A DNA stretch of 5,006 nt from an uncultured Clostridia bacterium (lineage in GTDB: Bacteria; Bacillota; Clostridia; Oscillospirales; Ruminococcaceae): NCBI GenBank assembly GCA_947381875.1, contig CANCXY010000245.1:1-5006 (forward strand), given 5' to 3'. The position numbers were made by a program, and so were the translations under genes. Positions 1 to 4,917 of this stretch are shown piece after piece (within the stretch, counting starts at the first letter, position 1; every line of letters begins with the position of its first letter). A model generated the notes under the pieces. The model had not been told where the DNA came from and ran no database searches. It saw nothing but the letters and a program-made list of their open reading frames with translations.

Positions 1-32
1 CAGACAGGATATACAGCCAAAAACCGCAAATA

Positions 33-959
33 TCAACCCTTGACGGAGCCGACCATGACGCCCTTTACAAAGTGCTTCTGAATGAACGGATAGAGGATCA
101 ACGTCGGCAAGCTGCTGATGATGATAAGGGAGTACTTCATCAGCTCGATCAGCTCTTTCTTCTCGTTCATCGCCGCGCGGGCCTCTGGTGTGGTAGCCGT
201 CTGCTGCAGCGCTGTCTCATTCGTGATGAGGATGCTGCGAAGGACAAGCTGCAACGGCCACTTGTTGCGGTCCGTGATGTAAATCAAGGCGGAGAAATAC
301 GAGTTCCAGTGGCCGATGCCGTAATACAGCACCAGAATGGCCGTGATGGCGCCCGACAGGGGCAGCGCAATCTGGAAGAAGAAGCGGCCCTGTGTGCAGC
401 CGTCGATGGAAGCGGCCTCGTACAACTCCTCAGGAATGTTGGTCTTGAAGAACGTGCGCGCAACCGTCATGTTGTATACGCTGATGCTGCCTGGCAGAAT
501 CAGCGACCACCAGGTGTTAATCAGACCGCAGCTCTGTACAACGAGGTAAGTGGGGATCAGGCCGCCGCCGAAGAACATGGTAATGACATAGAACCATGTG
601 ATAAGCTTTTTGCCGGAGAATTTATCGCGGGAGAGCGCATACGCTGTGGGCAGCGTAACGCCCAGGTTCACAAGAACGCCCATGACTGTGATAATCACGG
701 AGTTTATGAAGCTGCGCACAATCTGGGAGTCTTCAAAGACCTCGGAATAGCCGTTGAACGTGAAACCGACGGGCAGCCATACCACCTGCCCGGCATTAAC
801 CGCCTTCGGGTTACTGAACGAGGAAATGATGACCCACCAGAGGGGGTACGCGACAATCACAAGAATGATTGTCAGGATGATAAAGATGACCGTATCAAAA
901 ATGACGTCTTCTCTGCTGCGGTGAATGTTTTTCTTTTTTGCAACTGCTTCGTTTGCCAC
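33..959 (-). CDS. Carbohydrate ABC transporter permease, YtcP/LplC (MalG-like) type
   Basis: One of the two membrane subunits of a binding-protein-dependent sugar importer, acting in the cytoplasmic membrane. The 308-residue protein has about six hydrophobic segments (roughly 20-47, 84-108, 120-142, 150-168, 202-224, 275-293). Its ATPase-contact loop is a perfect EAA-x3-G-x9-I-x-LP motif at residues 181-200 (EAA 181-183, G187, I197, LP 199-200). The C-terminus YPFIQKHFVKGVMVGSVKG is typical of the LplC/YtcP branch. The start is GTG (957-959), chosen because an AAAGGAGG ribosome binding site lies 8 bases upstream; the stop is TGA. It is the second gene of an operon, 20 bases after the partner permease. 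Family members import oligosaccharides, often polysaccharide breakdown products; the substrate cannot be read from the sequence. The solute-binding lipoprotein usually follows and would lie beyond the left edge. The family is secure. Confidence 0.95.
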   Translation of the reverse strand: MANEAVAKKKNIHRSREDVIFDTVIFIILTIILVIVAYPLWWVIISSFSNPKAVNAGQVVWLPVGFTFNGYSEVFEDSQIVRSFINSVIITVMGVLVNLGVTLPTAYALSRDKFSGKKLITWFYVITMFFGGGLIPTYLVVQSCGLINTWWSLILPGSISVYNMTVARTFFKTNIPEELYEAASIDGCTQGRFFFQIALPLSGAITAILVLYYGIGHWNSYFSALIYITDRNKWPLQLVLRSILITNETALQQTATTPEARAAMNEKKELIELMKYSLIIISSLPTLILYPFIQKHFVKGVMVGSVKG

Positions 960-967
960 TCTGAATT

Positions 968-975
968 CCTCCTTT
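968..975 (-). promoter_or_regulatory. Ribosome binding site deciding a GTG start
   Basis: The minus strand reads AAAGGAGG here, 8 bases before the GTG at 957-959. No in-frame ATG near this position explains the site, so it fixes GTG as the start of the downstream permease. It lies inside the 20-base gap between the two permease genes, so each is translated from its own site. Confidence 0.9.
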
Positions 976-979
976 CCAC

Positions 980-1927
980 TTAGAACATGCTGTTGCCGGA
1001 CAGCTTGTCGGAAATCTTGTTAACCGTTACCAGCAGCACCAGGTTGACTAACGTCTGGAACAGGCCGATTGCCGACGAGTACGACATGTTGTTTTCGAGC
1101 AAACCGACCTTATACACATAGGTGGAAATAATCTCGGAAACAGAAAGGTTCAGACTGTTCTGCAGGTTGTACGCTTTCTCAAAGCCGATGGAAAGCACAC
1201 TGCCGCAGTCCATAATCAGAAGAATCGTTGCGGTAGGAAGGATCGAGGGGAAGTCGATGTGGCGCACGATCTGGAACTTGGTTGCGCCGTCCACCATGGC
1301 CGCCTCATGCAGTTCGGGGCTGATGCCGGAGAGCGCCGCGAAGTAAATAACGGAACTCCAGCCCATGCCCTGCCAGACGCCGGACCACACATAGATGTGC
1401 CGCCAGTATTCTTTCTTCCCCATGAAGTTGATGGCCTCGCCGCCCAGGCCCTTGATGACCGAGTTGATAACGCCGACCGTCGGCGACATGAACAGGATTA
1501 ACATACCGCACATAACAACCGTCGAAATGAAGTTCGGCGCGTATGTTACCATCTGGATGACTTTGCGGTAGCGTTTGTGGCGGAATGAGTTCAGCATCAA
1601 TGCCAGGATAATGGGGATTGGGAACGACACCAGCAGGCCGTACAGGCTCAGGATCAGCGTGTTGCTGATGGTCTGGCCGAAGAACGGCGACTTGATGAAG
1701 CGTTCAAAGTACCGCAGGCCCACCCACGGGCTGCCCCAGATACCCTGTTTGCCGTTGAAGTTGCGGAAGGCGATCTGTACGCCGTACATGGGTATGTAAC
1801 TGAAGATAAACGTCAGAATCACACCCGGCAGGCAGAACACATACAGCGACCAGTCGAGTTTGATCGTCTGGGCTAAGCTGCGTTTTTTGGGCGTATAGGC
1901 CGCGCCCTGTTTCACCTTCGTTGCCAT
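980..1927 (-). CDS. Carbohydrate ABC transporter permease, LplB/YteP (MalF-like) type
   Basis: Partner membrane subunit of the same sugar importer and first gene of the operon. The 315-residue protein has a basic N-terminus (about 1-24) and six likely membrane segments (roughly 28-49, 88-112, 124-147, 177-200, 230-248, 283-303). The coupling loop matches EAA-x3-G-x9-I (E208-A-A, G214, I224), but the closing LP is DFP (225-227), a common variation in this subunit. A heterodimer of this protein with the LplC-type permease forms the translocation channel; a solute-binding lipoprotein outside and an ATPase inside complete the system. No ATPase gene is nearby, as is usual for these systems, which share one ATPase among transporters. 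The ATG start is supported by an AAGGAGGAG site, and the stop is TAA. The substrate is unknown. A long structured leader upstream suggests regulated expression. Confidence 0.95.
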   Translation of the reverse strand: MATKVKQGAAYTPKKRSLAQTIKLDWSLYVFCLPGVILTFIFSYIPMYGVQIAFRNFNGKQGIWGSPWVGLRYFERFIKSPFFGQTISNTLILSLYGLLVSFPIPIILALMLNSFRHKRYRKVIQMVTYAPNFISTVVMCGMLILFMSPTVGVINSVIKGLGGEAINFMGKKEYWRHIYVWSGVWQGMGWSSVIYFAALSGISPELHEAAMVDGATKFQIVRHIDFPSILPTATILLIMDCGSVLSIGFEKAYNLQNSLNLSVSEIISTYVYKVGLLENNMSYSSAIGLFQTLVNLVLLVTVNKISDKLSGNSMF

Positions 1928-1937
1928 TGTTTATTCT

Positions 1938-1946
1938 CTCCTCCTT
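1938..1946 (-). promoter_or_regulatory. Ribosome binding site of the first permease gene
   Basis: The minus strand reads AAGGAGGAG, ending 10 bases before the ATG at 1925-1927. This is near-perfect complementarity to the 16S rRNA 3' end and confirms the start. Confidence 0.9.
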
Positions 1947-2026
1947 CTCTATTTTGAATCGCCACGCGCCATCGTCCAAGTGCGCGGCGCTTCAAGATAC
2001 CCTGGAAGCACGCGGATAAAAGGGAA

Positions 2027-2049
2027 TCACAGCCGCGAAGCGGCTGTGA
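2027..2049 (-). terminator. Terminator-like hairpin in permease leader
   Basis: A perfect 10-bp stem, TCACAGCCGC paired with GCGGCTGTGA, closes a 3-base loop (2037-2039). On the minus strand it is followed by TTCCCTTTTAT, a broken T-rich tract, so it resembles an intrinsic terminator or attenuator in the direction of the permease genes. On the plus strand it is followed by an A-rich stretch and would not terminate. It lies about 100 bases upstream of the first permease start and inside the predicted leader. It may instead be a dispersed palindromic element. The hairpin is certain; the function is inferred. Confidence 0.55.
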
Positions 2050-2055
2050 ACAAAA

Positions 2056-2073
2056 GAAAGGGCATGCCCTTTC
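2056..2073 (-). terminator. 18-bp perfect palindrome, terminator-like on minus strand
   Basis: GAAAGGGCATGCCCTTTC is a perfect palindrome centred between 2064 and 2065. As RNA it gives a 7-bp stem with a CATG loop, followed on the minus strand by TTTTGTT, which fits an intrinsic terminator. It is the first of two tandem hairpins met by a transcript heading for the permease genes, only 6 bases before the second stem. It could also be a protein-binding palindrome or a piece of a dispersed repeat: a 19-base stretch starting at 2057 recurs at 4918 with 17 of 19 identities. Confidence 0.5.
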
Positions 2074-2120
2074 CCTGTCCGAAATTTTTACTTTATGCAA
2101 CGGTGTTAATTTTAATTCAT

Positions 2121-2161
2121 TTTAGTTTCGTTTAGGTTCGTCATGCTAAAAACGAAGCTAA
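2121..2161. repeat. Operator-like quasi-palindrome with tandem 10-bp repeat
   Basis: Two adjacent 10-mers, TTTAGTTTCG (2121-2130) and TTTAGGTTCG (2131-2140), differ at one base. The left arm TTAGTTTCGTTT (2122-2133) is matched by AAACGAAGCTAA (2150-2161), an inverted copy with one non-complementary position. Three related half-sites in about 40 bases suggest a binding site for a dimeric or tandem-binding regulator. In the predicted permease transcript it would lie about 80-120 bases downstream of the start. The symmetry is seen directly; the regulator is unknown. Confidence 0.45.
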
Positions 2162-2181
2162 TTTAATTGGTTTGGCAAATC

Positions 2182-2241
2182 TCACAATCAACCTTGCACA
2201 AAGCATGTGTATTTTGTGAAAGATTGTGAACCGTTTGTGAA
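2182..2241. repeat. Cluster of TTGTGAA / TCACAA motifs
   Basis: TTGTGAA occurs as three direct copies at 2214-2220, 2224-2230 and 2235-2241, spaced 10 and 11 bp, about one helical turn. Two inverted CACAA copies lie at 2183-2187 and 2197-2201; the first belongs to an 8-bp inverted repeat, TCACAATC (2182-2189) against GATTGTGA (2222-2229). The cluster sits immediately downstream of the predicted -10 box of the permease promoter, in the initially transcribed DNA. That position suits a repressor or a transcript structure better than a classical activator. LplB/YtcP-type transporters are often controlled by AraC/YesN-type regulators, which bind direct repeats, but no such gene is in the window. 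Confidence 0.45.
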
Positions 2242-2248
2242 TGATTTA

Positions 2249-2277
2249 ATTATACCCGTCGTTTCGCCGTTCGTCAA
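2249..2277 (-). promoter_or_regulatory. Sigma-A-like promoter of the permease operon
   Basis: On the minus strand, TTGACG (2272-2277) and a consensus TATAAT (2249-2254) are separated by exactly 17 bases. Eleven of twelve positions match the vegetative consensus. Transcription would start near 2242 and give a leader of about 315 nt before the permease ATG at 1927. No minus-strand gene lies between this promoter and the permeases, so they are the natural target. Confidence 0.75.
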
Positions 2278-2342
2278 CATTTGAAAGCGACAAAGATTTT
2301 TCCCCATTTTTGTGCAGAACGTCAAAAATCGCTGTAGCTTTT

Positions 2343-2360
2343 TGTTACACTTTTGTAACA
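2343..2360. repeat. Inverted repeat TGTTAC-N6-GTAACA
   Basis: A perfect 6-bp inverted repeat, TGTTAC (2343-2348) and GTAACA (2355-2360), has a 6-base centre. An 18-bp dyad of this form is typical of operators bound by dimeric helix-turn-helix proteins. It lies about 100 bases upstream of the predicted permease transcription start and well upstream of pepT, so the controlled gene is unclear. Short inverted repeats also occur by chance in AT-rich DNA. Confidence 0.35.
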
Positions 2361-2421
2361 GAGACGAAAAAGGTAGAGTTTATGCGGCTTGTCCCCTTTT
2401 TCGCGGCGCGGGCAGCCAAAA

Positions 2422-2440
2422 TGTATAATCCCTGTATAAT
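2422..2440 (+). promoter_or_regulatory. Duplicated TGTATAAT, possible tandem -10 boxes
   Basis: TGTATAAT occurs at 2422-2429 and again at 2433-2440, 11 bp apart, each containing a consensus TATAAT. No good -35 hexamer lies at the right distance from either copy, and the TG is directly adjacent rather than in the extended -10 position. A transcript from here would carry a 280-290 nt GC-rich leader before pepT. I regard this as a weak alternative promoter. Confidence 0.3.
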
Positions 2441-2465
2441 TCGGCATCCCTCCGACGGACGCAGG

Positions 2466-2592
2466 GAGAGGCCGGAAAACCCTTTTCCCACGCCGGAGAT
2501 GCAGAGAAAGCCCGGAAACTCTATTTTTCCCGCCGGATGATGGGGCTTTCTCCCCGCCTTCGGCGGGGAGAAAGCCGAAAACTCTTTTTCCC
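2466..2592 (+). repeat. Three-copy degenerate repeat in pepT upstream region
   Basis: Three related units occur at about 2466-2489, 2504-2531 and 2568-2592. Each has the form GAG(A/G)RRGCC, then GGAAAAC or GAAAAC, then a pyrimidine run ending TTTTCCC. The first two units are also followed by CGCCGGA or GCCGGA. The third unit overlaps the right arm of the strong hairpin at 2544-2576. The purine-to-T-run order in each unit resembles repeated attenuator tails, but no complete terminator is obvious in the first two. The repetition is visible; its function is unknown. Confidence 0.45.
2544..2576 (+). other. Perfect 15-bp hairpin upstream of pepT
   Basis: GGCTTTCTCCCCGCC (2544-2558) pairs completely with GGCGGGGAGAAAGCC (2562-2576) around a TTC loop. 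The plus strand has TTTTT at 2585-2589, but 8 bases separate it from the stem, so it is at best a weak intrinsic terminator. There is no T tract on the minus side. It sits just upstream of the possible pepT promoter at 2596-2624 and could insulate pepT from upstream transcription or act as an attenuator. A dispersed palindromic element is the other reading. Confidence 0.5.
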
Positions 2593-2595
2593 CCC

Positions 2596-2624
2596 TTGTA
2601 TTTTTTCGCGGGGCGTTGTAGAAT
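2596..2624 (+). promoter_or_regulatory. Possible pepT promoter
   Basis: TTGTAT (2596-2601) and TAGAAT (2619-2624) are separated by 17 bases. The -10 matches the vegetative consensus at five of six positions, the -35 at only three. Transcription would start near 2631 and give a leader of about 100 nt to pepT. Spacing and position are right; the -35 is weak. Confidence 0.45.
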
Positions 2625-2714
2625 CTGTACGGGACACGCGGACACCGGGCGGAAGAATTTCCAAAACCTCCCGGCGCGGACGTTCCCCCATAATACACAA
2701 AAACCCTTACGAAG

Positions 2715-2722
2715 AAAGGAAG
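2715..2722 (+). promoter_or_regulatory. Ribosome binding site of pepT
   Basis: AAAGGAAG lies 11 bases before the ATG at 2734, slightly farther than ideal. It is the only purine-rich site near the conserved peptidase N-terminus and supports this start over an in-frame TTG at 2596. Confidence 0.65.
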
Positions 2723-2733
2723 TACAAGCACAC

Positions 2734-3957
2734 ATGAAGCGAGCATATGAACGGTTTATAGAATACGTCCAGGTCTACACCACCTCGGAGCCGGACACGG
2801 GGCGCACGCCCTCAACGGAACGCCAGCTTGTCTTAGCAGAGCGGCTGGCGGCGGAAATGCGCGCGATAGGCATTGCGGATGCCCGCGTGGACGCGTTCGG
2901 ATATGTATATGGCAGCCTGCCCGCCACAGCGGGGTGTGAGGACGCGCCCGCGCTGGGCTGGATTGCGCATATGGACACCGCGCCCGATTTTTCGGGGGAA
3001 CATGTAAAGCCGCTCCTGCACGAAAACTACGACGGCGGGGACGTGGCGCTGCCGGAATGCGGGCGGGTGATCCGGGTGTCGGAGTTTCCGTTCCTGGAAA
3101 AGCTGCGGGGGCGCACGCTCATCACGGCCAGCGGGGACACGCTTTTGGGCGCGGACGACAAGGCGGGCATCGCGGAAATTTTGACGGCCTGCGAGCATCT
3201 GGTTACAGAGGGTATCCCCCACGGGCCGATCCGCGTCGCGTTCACGCCGGATGAAGAAGTGGGCGCGGGCGCGGACCATTTCGACGTGGCGGGCTTTGGG
3301 GCGAAATACGCCTACACGGTCGACGGCGGCGCGGAAGGCGGCATTTCCTATGAGAATTTCAACGCGGCGGCGGCGGCACTGGACATCACAGGTGTATCGG
3401 TACACCCAGGCAGCGCGAAGGACATCATGGTAAACGCGCTGAAATTAGCGTTCGAGGCCGACAGCATGCTGCCGCCCGAAGAAACGCCCGCGCACACGGA
3501 CGGCTACGACGGGTTTTATCATCTGACAGAGTGCGAAGGGTGTCCATCGCAGGCGCACATGGCGTATATCATCCGGGATTTTGACAAGAAAAATTTTGAG
3601 GCGCGCAAGCGCAAAATGCAGGAGATTGCGGACGTGCTTTCGGCAAAATACCCCACCGCGAAAATCGCGCTGACGGTAAAAGACAGCTACTACAATATGC
3701 TGGAAGTGGTGAAGCCCTGCATGCACCTGATCGACAACGCAAAAAAGGCGTGTGAGATGGCGGGCGTGGCGTACTGCGTAGACCAGACGCGCGGCGGCAC
3801 AGACGGCGCGCGCCTCTCCTATGAAGGGCTTCCCTGCCCCAATTTGGGAACAGGCGCTTTCAACGGGCACGGCCCGTATGAGTGCGCGACGGTGGAAGGG
3901 ATGGATAAGGCGGTAGAAATCATCCTGAACATCATTGGGCTGTACGCGAAGGGCTGA
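2734..3957 (+). CDS. pepT: Peptidase T (tripeptide aminopeptidase, M20B family)
   Basis: Cytoplasmic zinc aminopeptidase that removes the N-terminal residue of tripeptides, supplying amino acids from imported or internal peptides. It is 407 residues long; enterobacterial PepT is about 408. The two-zinc catalytic site is intact: H79 and catalytic D81 in AHMDTAPD, bridging D141 in LLGADDKAG, catalytic E174 and ligand E175 in TPDEEVG, D197 in YTVDGG, and H379 in NGHGPYE. The HPG segment at 224-226 and the RGGTDGARL segment at 353-361 are also family-typical. The ATG at 2734 gives a normal N-terminus (YERFIEYVQVYTTSEPDTG). The gene stands alone, with its own probable promoter upstream and an intrinsic terminator downstream. 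A six-base stem spans the stop codon (3949-3954 with 3959-3964). No link to the divergent sugar transporter is apparent. I see no missing residue or frameshift. Confidence 0.97.
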   Translation: MKRAYERFIEYVQVYTTSEPDTGRTPSTERQLVLAERLAAEMRAIGIADARVDAFGYVYGSLPATAGCEDAPALGWIAHMDTAPDFSGEHVKPLLHENYDGGDVALPECGRVIRVSEFPFLEKLRGRTLITASGDTLLGADDKAGIAEILTACEHLVTEGIPHGPIRVAFTPDEEVGAGADHFDVAGFGAKYAYTVDGGAEGGISYENFNAAAAALDITGVSVHPGSAKDIMVNALKLAFEADSMLPPEETPAHTDGYDGFYHLTECEGCPSQAHMAYIIRDFDKKNFEARKRKMQEIADVLSAKYPTAKIALTVKDSYYNMLEVVKPCMHLIDNAKKACEMAGVAYCVDQTRGGTDGARLSYEGLPCPNLGTGAFNGHGPYECATVEGMDKAVEIILNIIGLYAKG

Positions 3958-4025
3958 GGCCCTTTCCTGCGCGCCTGCGATACTGCCCCGCGCGGAAGCC
4001 GGGAAAATACAAAAACCCGCCCTCT

Positions 4026-4051
4026 GCCCTCCCTGCACGGGAGGGCTTTTT
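4026..4051 (+). terminator. Intrinsic terminator of pepT
   Basis: GCCCTCCC (4026-4033) pairs perfectly with GGGAGGGC (4039-4046) around TGCAC, followed directly by TTTTT (4047-4051). An AAAAA run at 4011-4015 precedes it, but too few A residues sit directly before the stem for efficient two-way termination. It ends about 94 bases after the pepT stop and 62 bases before the DedA gene, so the two genes are probably separate units or linked only by read-through. Confidence 0.88.
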
Positions 4052-4097
4052 GTGCGCATCATGCGGACAAGCCGACGGGCATATCCTTTTGATAGAT

Positions 4098-4106
4098 AAG
4101 GGGGGC
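4098..4106 (+). promoter_or_regulatory. Ribosome binding site of the DedA gene
   Basis: AAGGGGGGC ends 6 bases before the ATG at 4113. It is G-rich rather than the canonical AAGGAGG but well placed, and it fixes the start. I could not identify a convincing promoter between the pepT terminator and this site. Confidence 0.7.
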
Positions 4107-4112
4107 GATTGT

Positions 4113-4733
4113 ATGGAGGGAATCATCACAGAGCTTGTCAGCCGGTTTGGGTATGGGGGCATTTTGCTTCTGATCGCGATAGAAAATATTTTTCCGCCAA
4201 TCCCCAGCGAGGTCATCCTGACTTTTGGGGGCTTCCTCACGACGTATACCGACCTTACGCCGCCGGGCGTTGTTGCGTCGGCGACGGCGGGGAGCGTGCT
4301 GGGGGCAATCGTGCTGTACGGCGCGGGTCGTCTGCTTGCGCCGGAGCGGCTGAGCGCGCTGCTGCGGGGGCGCGTGGGGCGCATATTGAAGTTAGAGGAA
4401 TCGGACGTGTGCAAGGCGTCGGACTGGTTCGCGGCGCATGGGTGGCCGAGTGTCTTTTACTGCCGGTGCGTACCTATCCTGCGCAGCCTTATTTCTATCC
4501 CGGCGGGGATGGCGGGCACGGCGCTGACGCCGTTCCTCCTGCTCACGACAGCGGGGAGCCTGCTGTGGAACGTTCTGTTGGTGGGGTTAGGGGCTGTCGC
4601 GGGGCAGAACTGGGGGGCGGTAACGGCGGCGTTCGCGCGGTTTTCCGGCGGGGCCAAGGCAATGCTGATCGGCGCGGCGGCGCTCGCGGCGCTGCTCTGG
4701 ACGCTGAAAAAACGCGGCCGCCAAACCGGCTGA
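4113..4733 (+). CDS. DedA-family membrane protein (SNARE-associated / VTT domain)
   Basis: Integral cytoplasmic-membrane protein of 206 residues, the usual size for bacterial DedA proteins. Members act in lipid recycling across the membrane: some return undecaprenyl phosphate (UptA) and some transport phosphatidylethanolamine (PetA). Others are tied to proton-motive-force homeostasis and drug tolerance. The early motif ENIFPPIPSE (24-33) carries the conserved acidic residues E24 and E33 in a re-entrant segment. The second motif, residues 115-132, has R118, P121, R124, S125 and A131-G132 in the expected order. Hydrophobic segments lie near 13-45, 50-75, 126-162 and 180-197, ending in a short basic tail (199-203). 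C119 sits where an aromatic or aliphatic residue is commoner, a mild oddity. The ATG is chosen for its ribosome binding site. Which lipid it handles cannot be inferred. Confidence 0.93.
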   Translation: MEGIITELVSRFGYGGILLLIAIENIFPPIPSEVILTFGGFLTTYTDLTPPGVVASATAGSVLGAIVLYGAGRLLAPERLSALLRGRVGRILKLEESDVCKASDWFAAHGWPSVFYCRCVPILRSLISIPAGMAGTALTPFLLLTTAGSLLWNVLLVGLGAVAGQNWGAVTAAFARFSGGAKAMLIGAAALAALLWTLKKRGRQTG

Positions 4734-4868
4734 CCTGCGGAAGTCATTTCCGTATATTTCCCCATCCTTCGTCAGAAAAATATACAAAAATGCCCCTCTT
4801 TCAACACGCCTCAAACTGCTGTTTTTCGATATTTCCCAATTATTTCCAACATATTTCCAGCATTTTAC
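4734..4868. other. AT-rich gap after the DedA gene
   Basis: No gene and no convincing terminator are seen here. A weak 5-bp stem (4738-4742 with 4748-4752) follows the stop but has no proper T tract. Two ATTTCC motifs 10 bp apart lie at 4746-4751 and 4756-4761, and three more lie nearer the downstream promoter. Confidence 0.6.
4831..4858 (+). promoter_or_regulatory. Three ATTTCC direct repeats at 11-bp spacing
   Basis: ATTTCC occurs at 4831-4836, 4842-4847 and 4853-4858, separated by 5 bases each time, giving an exact 11-bp period. The last copy ends 10 bases before a predicted -35 box (4869-4874). Hexamers with 5-bp spacers upstream of a promoter are the arrangement of PhoB/OmpR-family response regulator sites such as Pho boxes, although this hexamer is not the usual Pho box sequence. 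The array and its placement are seen; the regulator is an inference. Confidence 0.45.
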
Positions 4869-4898
4869 TTGACGGCATGCCCCCGAACGTTGTATAGT
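4869..4898 (+). promoter_or_regulatory. Sigma-A-like promoter reading out of the window
   Basis: TTGACG (4869-4874) and TATAGT (4893-4898) are separated by 18 bases; both hexamers match the vegetative consensus at five of six positions. The start would be near 4905, directly ahead of the hairpin string at the right edge, so its product is either a structured RNA leader or a gene beyond the window. Confidence 0.65.
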
Positions 4899-4917
4899 AT
4901 ATGAGATGTAGTATCAT

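Larger units (their letters stand above)
1928..2733. other. Divergent intergenic region between permease operon and pepT
   Basis: This 806-base gap contains no gene I can support. Open frames inside it lack ribosome binding sites and recognisable domains. The 1928-2280 part is the promoter and leader of the permease operon and is AT-rich around 2100-2260. The 2281-2450 part holds an inverted repeat (2343-2360) and two TGTATAAT copies. The 2450-2733 part is GC-rich, with repeats, a strong hairpin and the probable pepT promoter. I recognise no named riboswitch or RNA family. The length and the density of dyads suggest either leader-based control or insertion of small dispersed repeats; the individual elements are listed separately. 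Confidence 0.7.

Noticed and set aside
72..983. Long plus-strand open frame (303 codons) opposite the LplC-type permease
   Set aside because: It lies entirely antisense to a clearly conserved permease, its translation is charged and low in hydrophobic structure with no recognisable domain, and no ribosome binding site supports it.
2281..2295. Possible CcpA cre site near the permease promoter
   Set aside because: TTGAAAGCG matches the left half of the consensus, but the right half fails at several fixed positions and the site is not palindromic.
2310..2540. Plus-strand 76-codon open frame in the divergent region
   Set aside because: No ribosome binding site or domain is visible, and it crosses the inverted repeat and the duplicated TGTATAAT.
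2596..2733. Upstream TTG start extending PepT by 46 residues
   Set aside because: The extension is absent from PepT proteins of known length, has no ribosome binding site, and overlaps the likely promoter. The ATG at 2734 fits the family.
2322..2746. Two overlapping minus-strand open frames of 133 and 137 codons upstream of pepT
   Set aside because: They run through the hairpin and repeat region in different frames with no ribosome binding site and no domain. The open frames are explained by GC-rich repeats with few stops. Part may be translated repeat DNA.
2833..4062. Minus-strand open frames of 190 and 205 codons opposite pepT
   Set aside because: They are antisense shadows of a fully conserved peptidase gene, caused by high GC at third positions.
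4050..4112. Upstream TTG start extending the DedA protein by 21 residues
   Set aside because: The TTG lies in the T tract of the pepT terminator. The ATG at 4113 has a ribosome binding site and gives a normal DedA N-terminus.
4738..4752. Possible terminator after the DedA gene
   Set aside because: The stem is only 5 bp and is followed by TATATTTCCCC rather than a T tract; too weak to call.
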